A stretch of DNA of 64,000 nucleotides from Blasia pusilla (taxonomy: Eukaryota; Marchantiophyta; Marchantiopsida; Blasiales). The DNA lies in contig CM114271.1 in assembly GCA_050084515.1 (NCBI GenBank), positions 54,436,001-54,500,000 of the forward strand, written 5' to 3'. Shown one piece after another: positions 48,001 to 60,348 of the stretch. The notes under the pieces are model-generated. The model ran no database searches. It was given only the letters and a program-made list of their open reading frames with translations, and was not told the origin of the DNA. Positions within the stretch are counted from its first letter, which is position 1; each line of letters starts with the position of its first letter. The translations under genes and the position numbers were made by a program.

Positions 48001-48739
48001 CTTGAAAATGATGCAGGGGAACAAACGCACGCCAGAGCGATTTGTGGGTCGGGAGGCTGTTATTACTAACCAGTGCTTGAACGGATGGTAGGGATTTATG
48101 CAATTAATCTGCAGATCGACCATCTAAGCTATTTTCCTGAAGTAATTAGATGAAATTGTGGAGCGTAATTCCCTGCTTAATTTTAACAACATAGTTGAAT
48201 GTGGTTACATGTCAGTCCTTCAACTCAAAAGGAGTCCTTGTTGTAGACTTTGTGAGAAGTATGTAGTTCAAAGTCATTCAAAGGAAGTATAGTCGTCATT
48301 TATTCCATGCAGGACAGAGGCTTAGTTTTCTCTTTAGGTTATCTAGGAGAAATAACAGACAGTTTAAAGATGACTCACCGTTCTAGTTGAACCAACTGGA
48401 AAACAACTGTAAGTGTCTATGCATAATTTCAGAAATGACTCTACAAGTTTGCCTGATATGGGTTTGAGAAACGAGCTGGGGAGGGTTATGAGGCTTTGGA
48501 TCCAGAAGGTCATAACTTTAATACTAAGAACTTTTCGGTGGCATCCCCACATGTATCTCTCTATGCCTTTTAGACTGAATACCTTGAGACTGATGCTGGA
48601 CCTGATATATTGCAGGTATTTGGTGCGAACATTAGACAATGGTGAGAGTGTGCGGTTGCAGTATCGATCTCTGCAGAAACTGGGTGATCAGCCATCACCC
48701 AATGCTTCTCATTATGGGCCTGGACCTGGGTGGATTTGA
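45010..48739 (+). CDS. U-box E3 ubiquitin ligase, PUB62/PUB63-like
   Basis: Seven exons: 45010-46190, 46755-46836, 47010-47067, 47401-47489, 47613-47735, 48017-48087 and 48616-48739, encoding 575 residues. An in-frame TAG precedes the ATG. Exon 1 is a long Gly/Glu/Arg/Ser-rich disordered region. The first join creates the U-box start DPITGQLMEDASIFACGHSF, which continues as VCITCGASVRPTSMAPNYAL and VQAYKREEE (about residues 388-465). U-boxes recruit E2-ubiquitin without zinc. After a basic stretch (LAKRRRDRPDQ) comes a C-terminal SH3/KOW-like module: VQFPFSVSDRVRIKGNKRTP, FVGREAVITNQCLNGWYLV and ESVRLQYRSLQKL. This U-box plus barrel layout is that of Arabidopsis PUB62/63, whose substrates I do not know. 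All introns are GT-AG and the frame is intact. Confidence 0.9.
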
Positions 48740-51199
48740 TTGGTGTTGGTGCAACCTTTCAAAATCGTAAGTTGACATGTTGTGGGCGCATGAACTAAAT
48801 ACATGGAAATCACAGTTTCTTACTGGACGTTAGAAGAGTTAGCTTGAAGAGATTTGTGGTCACGTCTCATCCTGCGGATGGTATTTGCCATGATTTAACT
48901 TGACTACGGCTCAGTACTTGTGTACCCCTGATAAATATGCGGTGTTGATGAAGGTGAGCGGTTATACCCTCAGATTAATCTTGGACCGACTGGTTAAGAT
49001 TGATGTGCTTGCTATCAACTTGCAACGCATGAAGAAGTTTGTATGAACTGGATTTGTCAATCTAATATCATAAGCTTGGTGTCCAAAGCAATTTGAATTT
49101 AATTGATTTTGCTTTCGTTTGTGCAGGGGAAAGGGAAAGAAATGACTGTCTGAATTTTTTGTTCCCACCTCATTTAAAGATCACCAAAGTGTGCCAAGAC
49201 TCCCAAGAGGGGTGGGCTGGCCAACAGGAGGTGGTAATCTACAATCACAAGGGGAGTTCAAACATGTGCTCGCATAGCTATGCATTACCACTAAATGAGG
49301 TTCACTCAAAACACTCAGTAAGGAATCCCCATCTGGGAACTTCAGAATTTGGGTGACATGGTAAGCGAACCATTCCGGTTGGCAAAGAAGCTGCCTATTC
49401 TGAAGCTGTGTATACATTCAAATATTGGCTTTGCAGTCTTCTCAACCTCACGGGTGGTGTGTAGGAAGCTTTATGGTGTGAAAGGCCATCACAAATGGAG
49501 ACGTCACGTCTTCCGACAGTAGTCATACCTGAGTTCAGGTACTACTTTCAGCGACAAGGTTTATCAAAGAGGCACTGTTCATGGTCCACATCAGTAGGGA
49601 GCCACCCAACAGTGTAGCTTGCTATTTACCGAAGTTGGAGATTTTGATCCAGTAGTCGGCTATATCTGAAGCTGATGGAATATATCATGATCAGCCATAT
49701 TGGTTGTAACTGAGAAATTATTGGATTGACTGATCAGTGGTGTAGACCGAACGCAGCATGATGAGTGGTAAAATCTGGTCTCTGTACATAACATTCTTTA
49801 GTGTTGATGAGTAGGTGGATCATCAACACCCTGAATCGGGTGATTACTTGCAAACAAGAGTTCAGTTGTCAAACTCTGAAGATCCATACTCAATTGCAGT
49901 TGGTATAAGCTTGTGAGGACTTCTTTTGTTCTCTCTCTACACTGGATAACTTTAGATAACCAAGCTTAAGGTGGGCACAGCACTACTTATTGAGTAGAGT
50001 CTCTGACCATCTGCGTGTGGGTTTTATTGTTGCAAATCCATGACAGAGACTACTTCTTTAGTAGTCTGTCTCAACGGAGGCATGGTCACTATTGTCGGCA
50101 AGGCTATGACAGCATCCTTAATGAGTAGACCCTCTCTTGTGAAATGGTACTGACTTCACTTGTTCCCCTGCACCCATCTCAAGTCTCTAGCACCGTCCAA
50201 CCAGTTTAGAGTCAACACCTCATCCTCCACAAAGCTACCAAAACACTTCCAAGGACCCCACCAATCCAAGCTTAATGAGGACAATCCAGGACACATCTTG
50301 CCATAAGGGTTTAGCTCCGAGAGAGAACTTATTCACTCAGAAAAATTGAACTAAATTGAAAGTGCAATGTAGGAACATATGGTGGATGAAAAGGGTCTTA
50401 TAGGTACTCCAAGTGAAGAATTAACATGCCCAATGAGGAGGGAAGCATAATTTGTGGCTAATATCCTCTCGAGTCAGGTCTCATTCAAATTATAACACCT
50501 AATGTTTGCAGATTGTGCCTCCATGTTTTAGCTAGCCAACAAACAATTGACGACTTGTGTTAGCCAGCCAACAAATAATTGATGACTTGTGTGTAGATGT
50601 TTATTGGTGTGTTGATCGGATATTAAGCATTTGCTATCATTTTACAATGGTTTAAATAATGTGTGCACACACATTTTGAAGGTCTGAAAATATTCTTGTT
50701 GTACAATTAGACATTCAAAGTACATGGTATGGTGGAAGTTTATCTTCTTAGGTTCATTTTAAATACCCTAAAATCAAAGGTTGGTTTGGTCTAGTTTATT
50801 GTGTAGTATTGGAGTTAATACAATTCTTGATTTCGGTAATATAGAATGATACAATCGATCTCATTAATATAGAGATACGAAGATTGGTGGTGATGGTAAA
50901 GGGAGGTTGCTATGGGTTGAAATGAGTTACTCTTGGTGTGCACCATTTTTAGAATGCTATGTATTAGTGGGAGATAAATGGTGGGTTTTAGTGTGGGATG
51001 TATACGGGGATAGTAGGAGCCGAGGGTGATATTTATGGATGGGAGTCCTTTTGTTGACTCATGTTGCCTTAGTAGGTGGGTTTTATCACACTTTCTTGTG
51101 AGTCTTAATATACAGTGACATACCCCTTGCTAGTTGGCATGTTAGTTTGATGCAAAAAAATTTATGAATAGAAATCTTTCTCTTGTAGAAAATTGCTAA
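48740..51199. other. Intergenic region, nothing firm
   Basis: The start is the U-box gene 3' flank. Frames are short and overlapping. At 50165-50290 the words CTAGCACCGTCCAACCA and AAGCTTAATGAGGACA resemble 26565-26610. At 50530-50590 the word AGCCAACAAACAATTGA with GACTTGTGT is duplicated 42 bp apart. No gene. Confidence 0.4.
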
Positions 51200-51489
51200 A
51201 TAAACATTATTGGTGGGAAACGGCTAACACACCAACATGGAGAACGAAATTTTGCAATGAGAGAATGAGTGGAGGTTGGTCTCCTTCTCAATTATATAGG
51301 GTATGTACAAGCAATCCTAACCCTAATCTTAACCATGATGTAAAGTTAGACGAACTGTGATTAAATAACCCTAGTTAAGATAATTGCGCTTAACTGACTA
51401 ACCAAGATTAAGCTTCCATACTTCGTGTGAGTACCAAATGTAGCAGTTCAGGTATTTCATGAGCTTGACTAGAACTTAATCTTTAATAC
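51200..51489 (-). mobile_element. Probable 3' LTR of the copia element
   Basis: On the minus strand the copia reading frame ends at about 51495 in a purine tract (CTTGAGGGGGAGTATTAAAG), the classic copia polypurine tract next to the 3' LTR. The LTR would start at TATTAAAG (normally TG...) and run towards 51200. The inner end is inferred from the tract. The outer end and a matching 5' LTR were not found. Confidence 0.45.
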
Positions 51490-52612
51490 TCCCCCTCAAG
51501 CTCATATCGACATCTCTAACGCCTAAATCGTTTCTAAACATCTCAAACTTATCTCTAGACAATGCCTTTGTAAAGATGTCAGCAATTTGCTTATCTGTAC
51601 CTATATACACAAGATCAATTTCTCCTGTAAGCACTTTCTCTCTGATAAACTAATAGTGCATCTCAACAGGCTTTGTACGAGCATGAAATACAAGGATATG
51701 AGCAAGTTTGATGGTACTAATATTGTTTGCATATGTTACACTAGGTCCTAAATTACTAATACCAATCTCAACAAGTAATCGATGAAGCCACACTGCCTTA
51801 CATGTTATATTGGTTGTCCCTATGAATTCAGCATCTGTTGAAGATAAAGCAATTGTAGGTGGCTTCTTTGAAGCCCAACTTATAATTACGCTTCCCAAAG
51901 TAAATGAATAATCAGATGTGGAGTGTCGATCAGACACGCTTCCTACCCAATCATCATATGTGAATCCCTGTAAGTGTAAACTCGGAGAAGGTTCAAATTG
52001 AAGCCTAAATAGAATAGAGTACATCATAATCCTCCTCACAACATCAAGGTGAGGTTTTCAAGGTGTTTGCATAAATTGGCTCACTAGGCCAACTACATAG
52101 CTCAAATATGGAGTGGTTATAGTTAGATAGATCAAACTTCCAACCATGCGCGTGTACATATTAGAATTTGCAAGCATATCTCCTTCATCCACTCTTAGCT
52201 TCACACTATGATCCAACGGTGTAGAGATTGGCTTACCAACCGTCATACCATATTTTGAAAGCATGTAAAGAGCATATTGTCGTTGTAGTAACCATATGCT
52301 CTTTCCAACCATGTGCTTCCATTCAAGAAGGCATTCTTGACGTCCATGTGATGTAATCTCCACTTCTTACTTATTGCAACTGCAACCATTGTTCTCGTAG
52401 TCGCGCGCCATCCTTGCAACATGGCTAAATATTTCCTCATAATCGATGTCATATTGTTGTGCACTGCCGTAAGCAATCAATCTCGCTTTGTATCTGTTAA
52501 CTGTACCATCTTGATTACGCTTGATTTTGTAAATCCATTTGCAACCAATAGCTTCCTTACCGCAAGGTATATCAACCAACTCCTAGGTTTGTTGATGTCT
52601 TAATGCAACGCA
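51490..52612 (-). pseudogene. Ty1/copia Pol: reverse transcriptase and RNase H fragment
   Basis: Minus-strand reading gives the start of copia reverse transcriptase (ELVDIPCGKEAIGCKWIYKI, RYKARLIAYGSAQQYDIDY, MDVKNAFLNG). It then jumps to the connection region (YALYMLSKYGMTVGKPISTP) and RNase H (ALSSTDAEFIGTTNITCKA). The end is ADIFTKALSRDKFEMF. The stretch between FLNG and the connection region is deleted, removing the YVDD catalytic motif. Several stops and frameshifts are present, including TAG for Trp in HQQT*ELV. Its upstream half, integrase, lies in the opposite orientation at 53060-54675. Confidence 0.9.
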
Positions 52613-52861
52613 CCATCCTTGGAACAAAACATATCTCAATGTGAACATGAAAACGAAACAAACCCATGAAACATTCCTACTCGGAGCTATCCTCTTGCGT
52701 CTTGACTCCTAGTTTTCTTCCCTTCCCCTCAACCACGGTTCCAAAAATCATGAAACTTTTGCTAAAGAGGCAATCCAAGCCAAGGAACACAAGGGAAAAA
52801 TCAAAACTTCAAATGACTACCTACATGAAAATAAAATTCGTAAACCCTAAATTTGGTCTCC
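52612..52861 (-). repeat. Left arm of a 250-bp inverted repeat (element R, minus copy)
   Basis: The reverse complement matches 54769-55020 at roughly 90% by eye, including GGAACAAAACATATCTCAAT, GAAACATTCCTACTCGGAG and GAGACCAAATTT. It begins exactly where the copia reading frame stops, so the R copy interrupts the copia gene. Confidence 0.85.
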
Positions 52862-53059
52862 TATTTTTTTATCTGCCCCTTACTTTCTTGAACATCTTCC
52901 ATATACAAGGTCATAATTAATAATTCCCTATTTTTATCATAAGTGTTTCCCTATATTAAAAATACCCTTAAGTTCTTCCACAAAACTTTATAAGTCTTCC
53001 CCGAAATCGAATTAAAAAACCTTATACTTTGACGTACATGATGGGTCTCTTCCGTGGAA

Positions 53060-54675
53060 GTGAGACCCACGAGGACCTCACAAGCTAAATGGTTCAGTAG
53101 TATGGAGCGGGTGAAAGATCTTGCAATTTTGCTCATAGGAGATGACACTCAATATCATATCACGCATACCGGTAAAGTTCCAATAACATCATATGGTCTT
53201 TGCGCTCTTGGAAATATTATCTATGTTCCTACCATTGCAAGAAACTTGGTCTTTGTAGGACATATAGTAGAACAGGGTTATCAAGTGAAGTTTAACACAA
53301 ATGGTTATTTCATTGAAACAATGGATGACCAAACTACGATTGTCGAAGGAACTAGATCTGGCAGAATGTTCAAATTAGATGTTTCTATGCCAGAGATTCA
53401 AACAACAATGTATGATCAAACTGGCCAACAAGTCACAAATCTAAGTGTGCGGTATAAGATAATTGGACATATGAATCTTCAAAGATTACATAGTCTTTCA
53501 TCATCTAATATAGTAATAGGACTTCCTAAATTAACGAGTCCTGCTACGTTAGAGGTATGCCATGCTAGATTTCCTTTTCCAAAGCAAGATAGAAGAGCAT
53601 CCAAGATATTGGAGTTGATCCACACTGATGTGTGGACAACATCACAACATAGCCTTAGTGATTGCGAGTACTTTGTTTCATTTACCAATCACTTCTCTAA
53701 GTATATATGGGTATACTTTTTGAAAGCCAAGTCATAGGTATTCTCAGTGTTCCAAACATTCAGAGTTCTAATAGAGAAGCACACTAGAGAACCCATTTTG
53801 AAGTTGTATTGTGATGGAGGAGGAGAGTATCTTTCAACAGAGTTTGATGACTATTTACGTCATAATGATATCCAATGTTAAGTGACTTGCCGTTACATTC
53901 CACAAAAAAATGGAGTGGCTAAGAGGAAGAATCGACATATTGCTAAGGTTGCACGAGCTATGTTGAATGAGAAGAACGTGTCTAAGATGTATTGGGTAGA
54001 GGCTGTAGCGTGTGTAATCTTCTTAATCAACCGAATTCCAACAGCATGAGTTCATAATAAGACTCCATTCGAAGTCTTCAGAGGAAGTAAACCTGATTTT
54101 TCCTTCCTAAAAGTATTTGGTTGTATTTGTTATGCTCATGTTTCTTCTAAAAGATGTCAATAATTAGATCCCACATCTGAAAGATGTATATTCATCGGCT
54201 ACGCTGATGGAACTAAGGGGTATAAGTGCTACATTCTATCCTCTAGGCAACTTATTATTAGTCGCGATGTTGTCTTTGATGAGCTAAAGTCATGGTATGA
54301 TCTATCTGAGCCTATTCCACCTCTAAACTCATCTGTTGAGGGAAAGAATATGATTGTAAACCAACAGACATTGCTTTCAAACTCCCCAAGTACTAGTGTA
54401 GGATTAAGAGAGGTCCTAGATTCGTCAGTTAAATCTGTGAGTCCATGGACAGGAAGAGTACATATTCAGTGTGTTGACACTAGTCAGAGCTCGAGTCAGG
54501 TGTCAGAGGCATCTATCTCTGAACAATAACTTTGTAGATCAAGTAGAGTCACACATCTTGTTCATATATTCATAAATGAAGATTTCCTTGCGACATATCA
54601 AGCATATATGATGACTACCCTTCATGAACAGGAGCCGAGTTGTTTTGAAGAAGCTGCAAGTAAATTCAAATGGAT
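53060..54675 (+). pseudogene. Ty1/copia Pol: protease end and integrase fragment
   Basis: The plus strand reads the post-protease region (GKVPITSYGLCALGNIIYVP), GAG-pre-integrase (GHMNLQRLHSLSS) and the integrase core (ILELIHTDVW, LKLYCDGGGEYLS, KNGVAKRKNRHIAKVARAM). It ends with the C-terminal part (FGCICYAHV, CIFIGYADGTKGYKCYI) and EEAASKFKWIE. At least four in-frame stops are present. The third catalytic residue is Lys in KNGVAKRKN where copia elements have Glu, and the second Cys of the zinc pair is missing in VCHARFPF. It is therefore dead. It lies head to head with its own reverse-transcriptase half. Confidence 0.9.
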
Positions 54676-55235
54676 TGAATTCAAAAGCACATGCCTTTGA
54701 ATTAAATTCCTTGCAATTTTAAACGGTTCATAAATTCTCTCTTGGCTTCTATACTCAAATAAAATAGAAGAGACCAAATTTTGGGTTTACGATTTTTATT
54801 TTCATGTGTGGATGGTCATTTCAAGTTTTTATTTTTCCCTTCTGTTCCTTGGCTTGGATTTCCTCTTTAGCAAAAGTTCCATGATTTTTTGAACCTTGGT
54901 TGACGGGGAGGGAAGAAAACTAGGGGTCAAGACGCAAGAGGATGGCTCCGAGTAGGAATGTTTCAAGGGTTTGTATCATTTTCATGTTCACATTGAGATA
55001 TGTTTTGTTCCAACCATTGGATGGGGTTGAAACTTGGAACATGTGTTTTAATTAAATATGTTGCAGACCTCAACGGTTCAGATTTGCCATGATGGCTTCC
55101 ATACTCAAAGAAAAAAGGGAGACGATTTTTAGGGTTTATAATTTATATGCGTTGATGGTCATTTGAAGTCTCTTTGTTCGAATGCTTGGATTGCTTCTTT
55201 TGGAAAAGTTTCTTTTTTTAGGCTAGCATTAATTC
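54676..55235 (+). repeat. Element R, two diverged direct copies (350-bp period)
   Basis: Unit 1 at about 54676-55024 and unit 2 at about 55025-55235 share AACGGTTCA (54722, 55072), GGCTTC(T/C)ATACTCAAA, GGGTTTA and TGGTCATTT. The second unit is older or truncated. Part of unit 1 (54769-55020) is the right arm of the inverted repeat with 52612-52861. Confidence 0.7.
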
Positions 55236-57232
55236 TTTGGTTGGAAGATTTTTGGATCACTAACTTATGCTGAATTTGAATTGGCAAGGTATGTGGCTTT
55301 GGGCACGTTGAGTTTTGTAGATTTTTTCTAGCTTCGAATAGAGTAAGGAAGAGTAGTATGTTTTATTTTTAATCATTTTCACGACATACTACTGAGTTAT
55401 AGATCGAAAAGATTGTTCTAACCTAGGAGGCGGACACGGGCTTTGGTGTCTCGTTTGAAGGTTTGCTCTCTCTTGCACGGAAAAAATTCCTCTCGTTTGG
55501 AGCTCTACTACCCTTGCACGGCAATAATTTCTCTTCTTCTCTCATCGTTCTAGTTGGCAATAGAGATTTCTTCTCTCTTCTTGAAGGTGCTTAGTGGCAG
55601 TAGTAGGAGCGTAGTAGCATCTTCTGAGCTCTTATGAGGCAACGCTTCAAATCCTTGGGAGGTGGAGAAAAGCACAAGCACAACTCTAGGAGTCTAAGAG
55701 AATTTACTCTCACTTGGTACACTTCAACATCGGCAACAAACATCAAAGACCATGAGGGTGTGGGTCCGTCCCATGGTCGTTCTTGTCGTCTCCACCTTCA
55801 CCTCCATCATCACCCCTCCTTCCCCCTCCTCGCCTCAAAGCCGCTCTAATTTGCTGCTCCCTTGTCTCCCTCTCCATTGCTAACGTCAAGCTCGCCTTCA
55901 CCCGCCTCTCTCTCTCAGGCGATGACATCTCACTTGTAACCATGGGTGAGTCTCCGCCCATGTTTTTCTCTACTGATTCCCATACTCATGAAGTGATTCT
56001 TTCAGTTGAGTTAATGCCAAAAATCTGACATAGTGCTGGGAAATGTACATTTGCGCTATGTGGGTTTGTTGTAGAAAATATGGAGATCTTGAAAGCGAAA
56101 GGAGTGGGATTTGTCTCTTCATGTATTTAAACCTTGGATTCAAGTGATTTATTCTCATTGTAATATTTGATTCTCTCATCATCTTCAAGCTTTTTTTGTA
56201 TTCGGAATATCCATGCGCTCTCAGGCCTTGTTGATGGTAAAATTTGTTCCCCTTTTACTTTTTTTTGATCTTGGATTGAATTTTACTTGTATTTTTTTGT
56301 GCGTGGGTTGCTCTCAATGCTGATCTTTATGTGTTGGCGATGCATTGTGGATTTTGTTGCTCATGTATCTGTGATCACAGTGAGCGCTTCATATTTTCTT
56401 TGTTTGAAATCAATGCAGTTGGACTCCTGTGTGCATACCATGTTCGTGTTTGTTTCTAAGGCGTTGTATTTCATAATGTCCTGATGTACCATTGTTCATA
56501 TAATAGTTACTTCGTATTTGAAATCCACGCCAAATGTTAACCACAATTACCAAGCCGTCTAAGTTTTCCTAATTGTCCCTTCTTCTTTTGCTCCCGGATC
56601 GCAAGAATATCACATTATATCAATCCATCCGCAATGACTTTAGTAGGTCTTGCGGGCTTAGAAATCATGATTTCTGTGACCGGGTTGCTACGAAAGAAAG
56701 CCCTTTGTAGATTTTTCCGTCGATGCGTCTCTCTCTCTCTCTCTTCAGAGAGAGAGATTTCAGTTGGTAAAATCGCATTTGGGCTCATGGGTCAAGATAT
56801 TTTTGCACAATCTGTATCTACATCCTTGGACGACCCTGTCTGCCACAAGAAAGAATAGACTGACTCAGATTTCAAATCGATTTCCATGCTCAACTTGTCT
56901 CCTTCTCCATAACTTCGAGTTATCTTAGAGATGGTCGAACTATTCTGTCAAATTCCAACCCCGTTTTCAGAGTCTCCCTAGTTCATACCCTTCTCTCTAC
57001 TTAGGGACCAGGAACTCCCAGCAAAATCGGGCTGCACCTCCCTAGACAATCCTGCCTAACCATGGAACGGGCAAAAGCTAGGGATGTTGAGATGATTCTC
57101 AAGCTCTGACCTCCCTCTGACTCCATAGACGGGACTATGGTTTCTTAGGAGTAAAGCACACCCTATCTAATTGTTTTCCCCATTCCCACTGCTTGAGCAC
57201 ATAGACCAGTACATTGAGTGAACACTGTACCC
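55236..57232. other. Non-genic region, possible old element flank
   Basis: No gene supported. TTGCACGG with nearby CTCTCGTTTGGA recurs near 55469 and 55515. A CT run lies at 56728-56744. The copia 5' LTR would be expected in this direction but was not recognised. The last few hundred bases are probably the LINE 5' leader. Confidence 0.35.
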
Positions 57233-58453
57233 ATGACTACCACAAAACAACCAGCGTTAGAAACCTTACCGGAGGAGGTCCAAGACACGACCAGTGTCAA
57301 GGATCTTTCCCACAAGCAAACGAAGAGCGGGGACAATGGACTATCCGTGAGATCAAATGGCTCACGGAGATTGATCGCACCAAACTCTCGCCACTATGTT
57401 AGGAAAAAAATGAGGCAGTGTGACAAGGAACGACTCCATGCATCTGTCACACATTCAACAGAGGTTATACCATATCTGGAAGTGGCATCCATCACCAGAC
57501 AGTTCTATGAACTAGAAGGCAAAAAGGAAAGCTTTCAGTCCAACCAGATGTTGGCATGGAATACAATGATGTTGGCAGCAAAAGAAGAGCAGAGCAGATC
57601 GATGTCCAGCAAGGAATCGAACCTCCTCGAATGGACGGCTCAGAAGACAACTCTAGAATTAGAGCTGGTCGCTTTGAGGGCTGAAAACATGCAATTGAAG
57701 AAGGACTTAGCAGCCTGCTTCAAAGAGGATAACACTCAGCTTGGGAAAGCAATGCAAGAGTACCGTGTAACTGGGAACAACCCTGCAAATCCTGTTAGAA
57801 CCTGGACTAAAGTAGTGGGCAAGCACACGACCACAACACAAATCACGGAGGTTGCAACACATGTAGCCAAAGAGGTAGCAAAAGAGGAAGTAGATAGGGT
57901 CCTAGAAATCCAGGATAGGAAAACCAAAGAACTCAATTTAGTTATCATGGGACTGCACTTTTCCAAGGAAGAAGACTGTAATTCAGTTTTGCAAGAGAAG
58001 GTCTTCACAACTCTCGGGGTCACACCAACAGTCACCTTCACAAGGATCAGACTTGGGAAAGGAACAGGGGACCAACCAACACCAATGTTGGTACAATTTG
58101 ATCCCTCACAATAGGGACCAGCGATGGAAACGAGGTTGGCCATCCTCCGCAGTAAAGGAGTCCTGAAAGGATCTGCTATCTGTATCTTCCCAAATCTGAC
58201 CACCAAGCAAAGAGCAGCACTCCCTACTGAAAGGGAGAAGGTTCTGGCTGCCCGCAACAACGGTCTTTGGAGTGAACTCAGGGAAGGAAAGGCTACGACA
58301 CCAATACCTAGGAGAAAAAAAAATGCAACACCAACACGACAAACAGGAGGAGCAATGAGCGAAAACTCGGATTCCAACCAAGGAATTAGCAATTCTACAA
58401 CTCGGAACCAGGACTTGGAGGTGACAAACCTCCATGACAAGACCTCCCTATAG
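57233..58453 (+). pseudogene. LINE ORF1 (RNA-binding protein), one internal stop
   Basis: Reading begins at ATG 57233 (MTTTKQPALETLPEEVQD). Residues ~150-175 form a coiled coil (TLELELVALRAENMQLKKDL). After it comes an RRM-like L1-ORF1 domain (KELNLVIMGLHFSKEEDCNS, TLGVTPTVTFTRIRLGK). A TAG at 58112-58114 interrupts it, but the same domain continues in frame (RLAILRSKGVLKGSAICIFP, TKQRAALPTEREKVLAARN) to a second stop at 58451-58453. The continuity across the stop shows a pseudogene. ORF1 proteins coat LINE RNA during target-primed reverse transcription. Confidence 0.75.
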
Positions 58454-58456
58454 GGA

Positions 58457-58680
58457 ATGGAGGATGGGAAGGATATTACTAACCCATCCATTTATGCAGT
58501 TTTTCACAATTGGGGAGGATCATTCTGGTCCAGAGGCAATGGCATTACATATCTGGGCACAAAACTAGACCTTATCTTTTTTGCTAAAACACATGAACAT
58601 GATTCCAACCGGATTTCCAACACAAGGGACTTCCAAGTTTTCTCTACCCACAACCCATTGTCGTGCGCATACATATCGCT
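58457..58680 (+). pseudogene. LINE endonuclease C-terminal fragment
   Basis: The frame reads HNWGGSFWSRGNGITYLGTK, LDLIFF and, about 25 residues later, STHNPLS. It resembles the last strands of an apurinic-endonuclease-like (EEP) domain, where SDHNPL is usual; here Asp is lost. It directly follows ORF1, so the N-terminal endonuclease must have been deleted or it belongs to another copy. Confidence 0.45.
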
Positions 58681-60348
58681 ACACAACATACATCGCTCGT
58701 CACATCTACACCACACAACACCGATCTTCCCCACACACGGGTCGATCCACACATGTACAAAAATCAACTCATACATATACATGGAGATCACACAACTGGA
58801 CGTGATGATACTCACCGCGCGGTCCATCTCTCTCCACATAAAGGTACTGATGCACCCGTATGCCCGTATGCCCCCTGCAATACTGCAGCCAATCCGGTGC
58901 TAATCCCTCCGAAGAGATCTAACACCCTCCTCTGGGCATTGCCGCACAACCGGTGTGGTATCTAGTGGGGTCATCGTCTCCACTCCAAGAGCCCGATCGC
59001 CATGTGACTCTCGCTGCTTTGGGATAAAAACATGACTCCACACCTGCCTCCCGAGGTCGTCGGCACTCCTCTGTAGCTCTCGAGTCGTACCCCATAATGG
59101 TGAAGAGGCATCGCTAACATGGGAAGAGACACCCGCCATGGCCTATCTCTCCGTGGGACTATCCGCTACTGGGACATCCTCCGCATGTGCGTTCCCCTCC
59201 AGCAACTCTCCTGGCTGGCTAACACTACCTGTGAAAGGCGCCAACGTGGTCACGCATCGCGCCTCGTGATCGACCACCTCGCCCCGCAAATCGACGGTAA
59301 TCGACTCATCCGACCGTCACACCGACCGCCATCTTGGCCGATAAGCAACGGTCTCCTCCGTAAGTCAAGGAGGAATCCTAGGGATATAACATCGCACTCC
59401 CCACCAACACATCGCACGACTCGGCCAAGTGTCGAATCGCGACGCAGCGCACCATAGCACTATCCGTCGATGCTCGGGCCGACTCGACAACAATCTCCGC
59501 CGAGTCATATATCGAGTGGGTGATACGCCCAATCGAGGTCAGATCTGGAAGGGACAAGGCTCAATGTCGGCCTTCCAGAACCCCAACGCTAAACACGCCG
59601 CCTTCCCTAATATCAAGGGTTGCGCCCCGAATCAAGTAGGATGCGCTGGGTGGTATATTGTCCCGCCGGACTAACCAAGCGAAATACTCGGCTCGGTTAT
59701 CCAAGAACACTCACGCCAGGTGTCACCATCGCCGCTCTATGGCCGGGTCGAATCGGGCATATCTACCAACTTCGCCGCCGCGATGCCATGACTCGTGGGG
59801 AACGCCCAAGCACCGCTCGAGGGCAAGTCCACCACCTCCTCAATTACCTCTAAACAAGAAGCGCCATCTCTCCACGCTCACAACGTGGCGCCAACCGAAC
59901 ACCTCGGCCTGGTCCAACTCCCAACGCCGCCAACTCTATGGCGGAAAATAGCAGAGTCGACTCACTCTGGTGGCCACCTCCAACACCATGGTCGACATCG
60001 ACTCCACTCGAGCCGGCATAGAGTTGTCACCCAACTCCTCGTGACGCCAACGAGGTGCCTGAATCGTAGGCACCGCAGTCGCCGAGGCACCATCGATGGT
60101 GTGTAGTGCCTCCGACAATGTGAACGACTATGGAACCCTGGCTCGCCGCCCATCGGTCCCCTCCGGTGGGTCAATCTCAACTCCACCTCTCGATGGCTCG
60201 GTGCCTCTCGCAGCACCGAGTCACCACCGCATTTTGCCCTCAACCTGGCCGCACAAACATGAATCCCATACTGGCGAGATCCTCACGCGGGTCAGGGTAA
60301 GAGGTAGAGACTAGAGTCACACTAGCTGCTTGCAGCTCCGTGCCTTCC

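Noticed and set aside
53043-53068. Imperfect hairpin GGGTCTC...GAGACCC beside the integrase fragment as a partner of the 39104 hairpin
   Set aside because: Only a short GGGTCTC word is shared with the 39104 arms, too little to claim a common origin.
57605-57625. B-box-like GGTTCGATTCC on minus, suggesting a tRNA gene
   Set aside because: It lies within the LINE ORF1 coding sequence and no tRNA fold or A box surrounds it.
57736-58491. 251-codon minus-strand open frame
   Set aside because: Antisense to LINE ORF1, whose plus-strand reading has recognisable coiled-coil and RRM-like domains.
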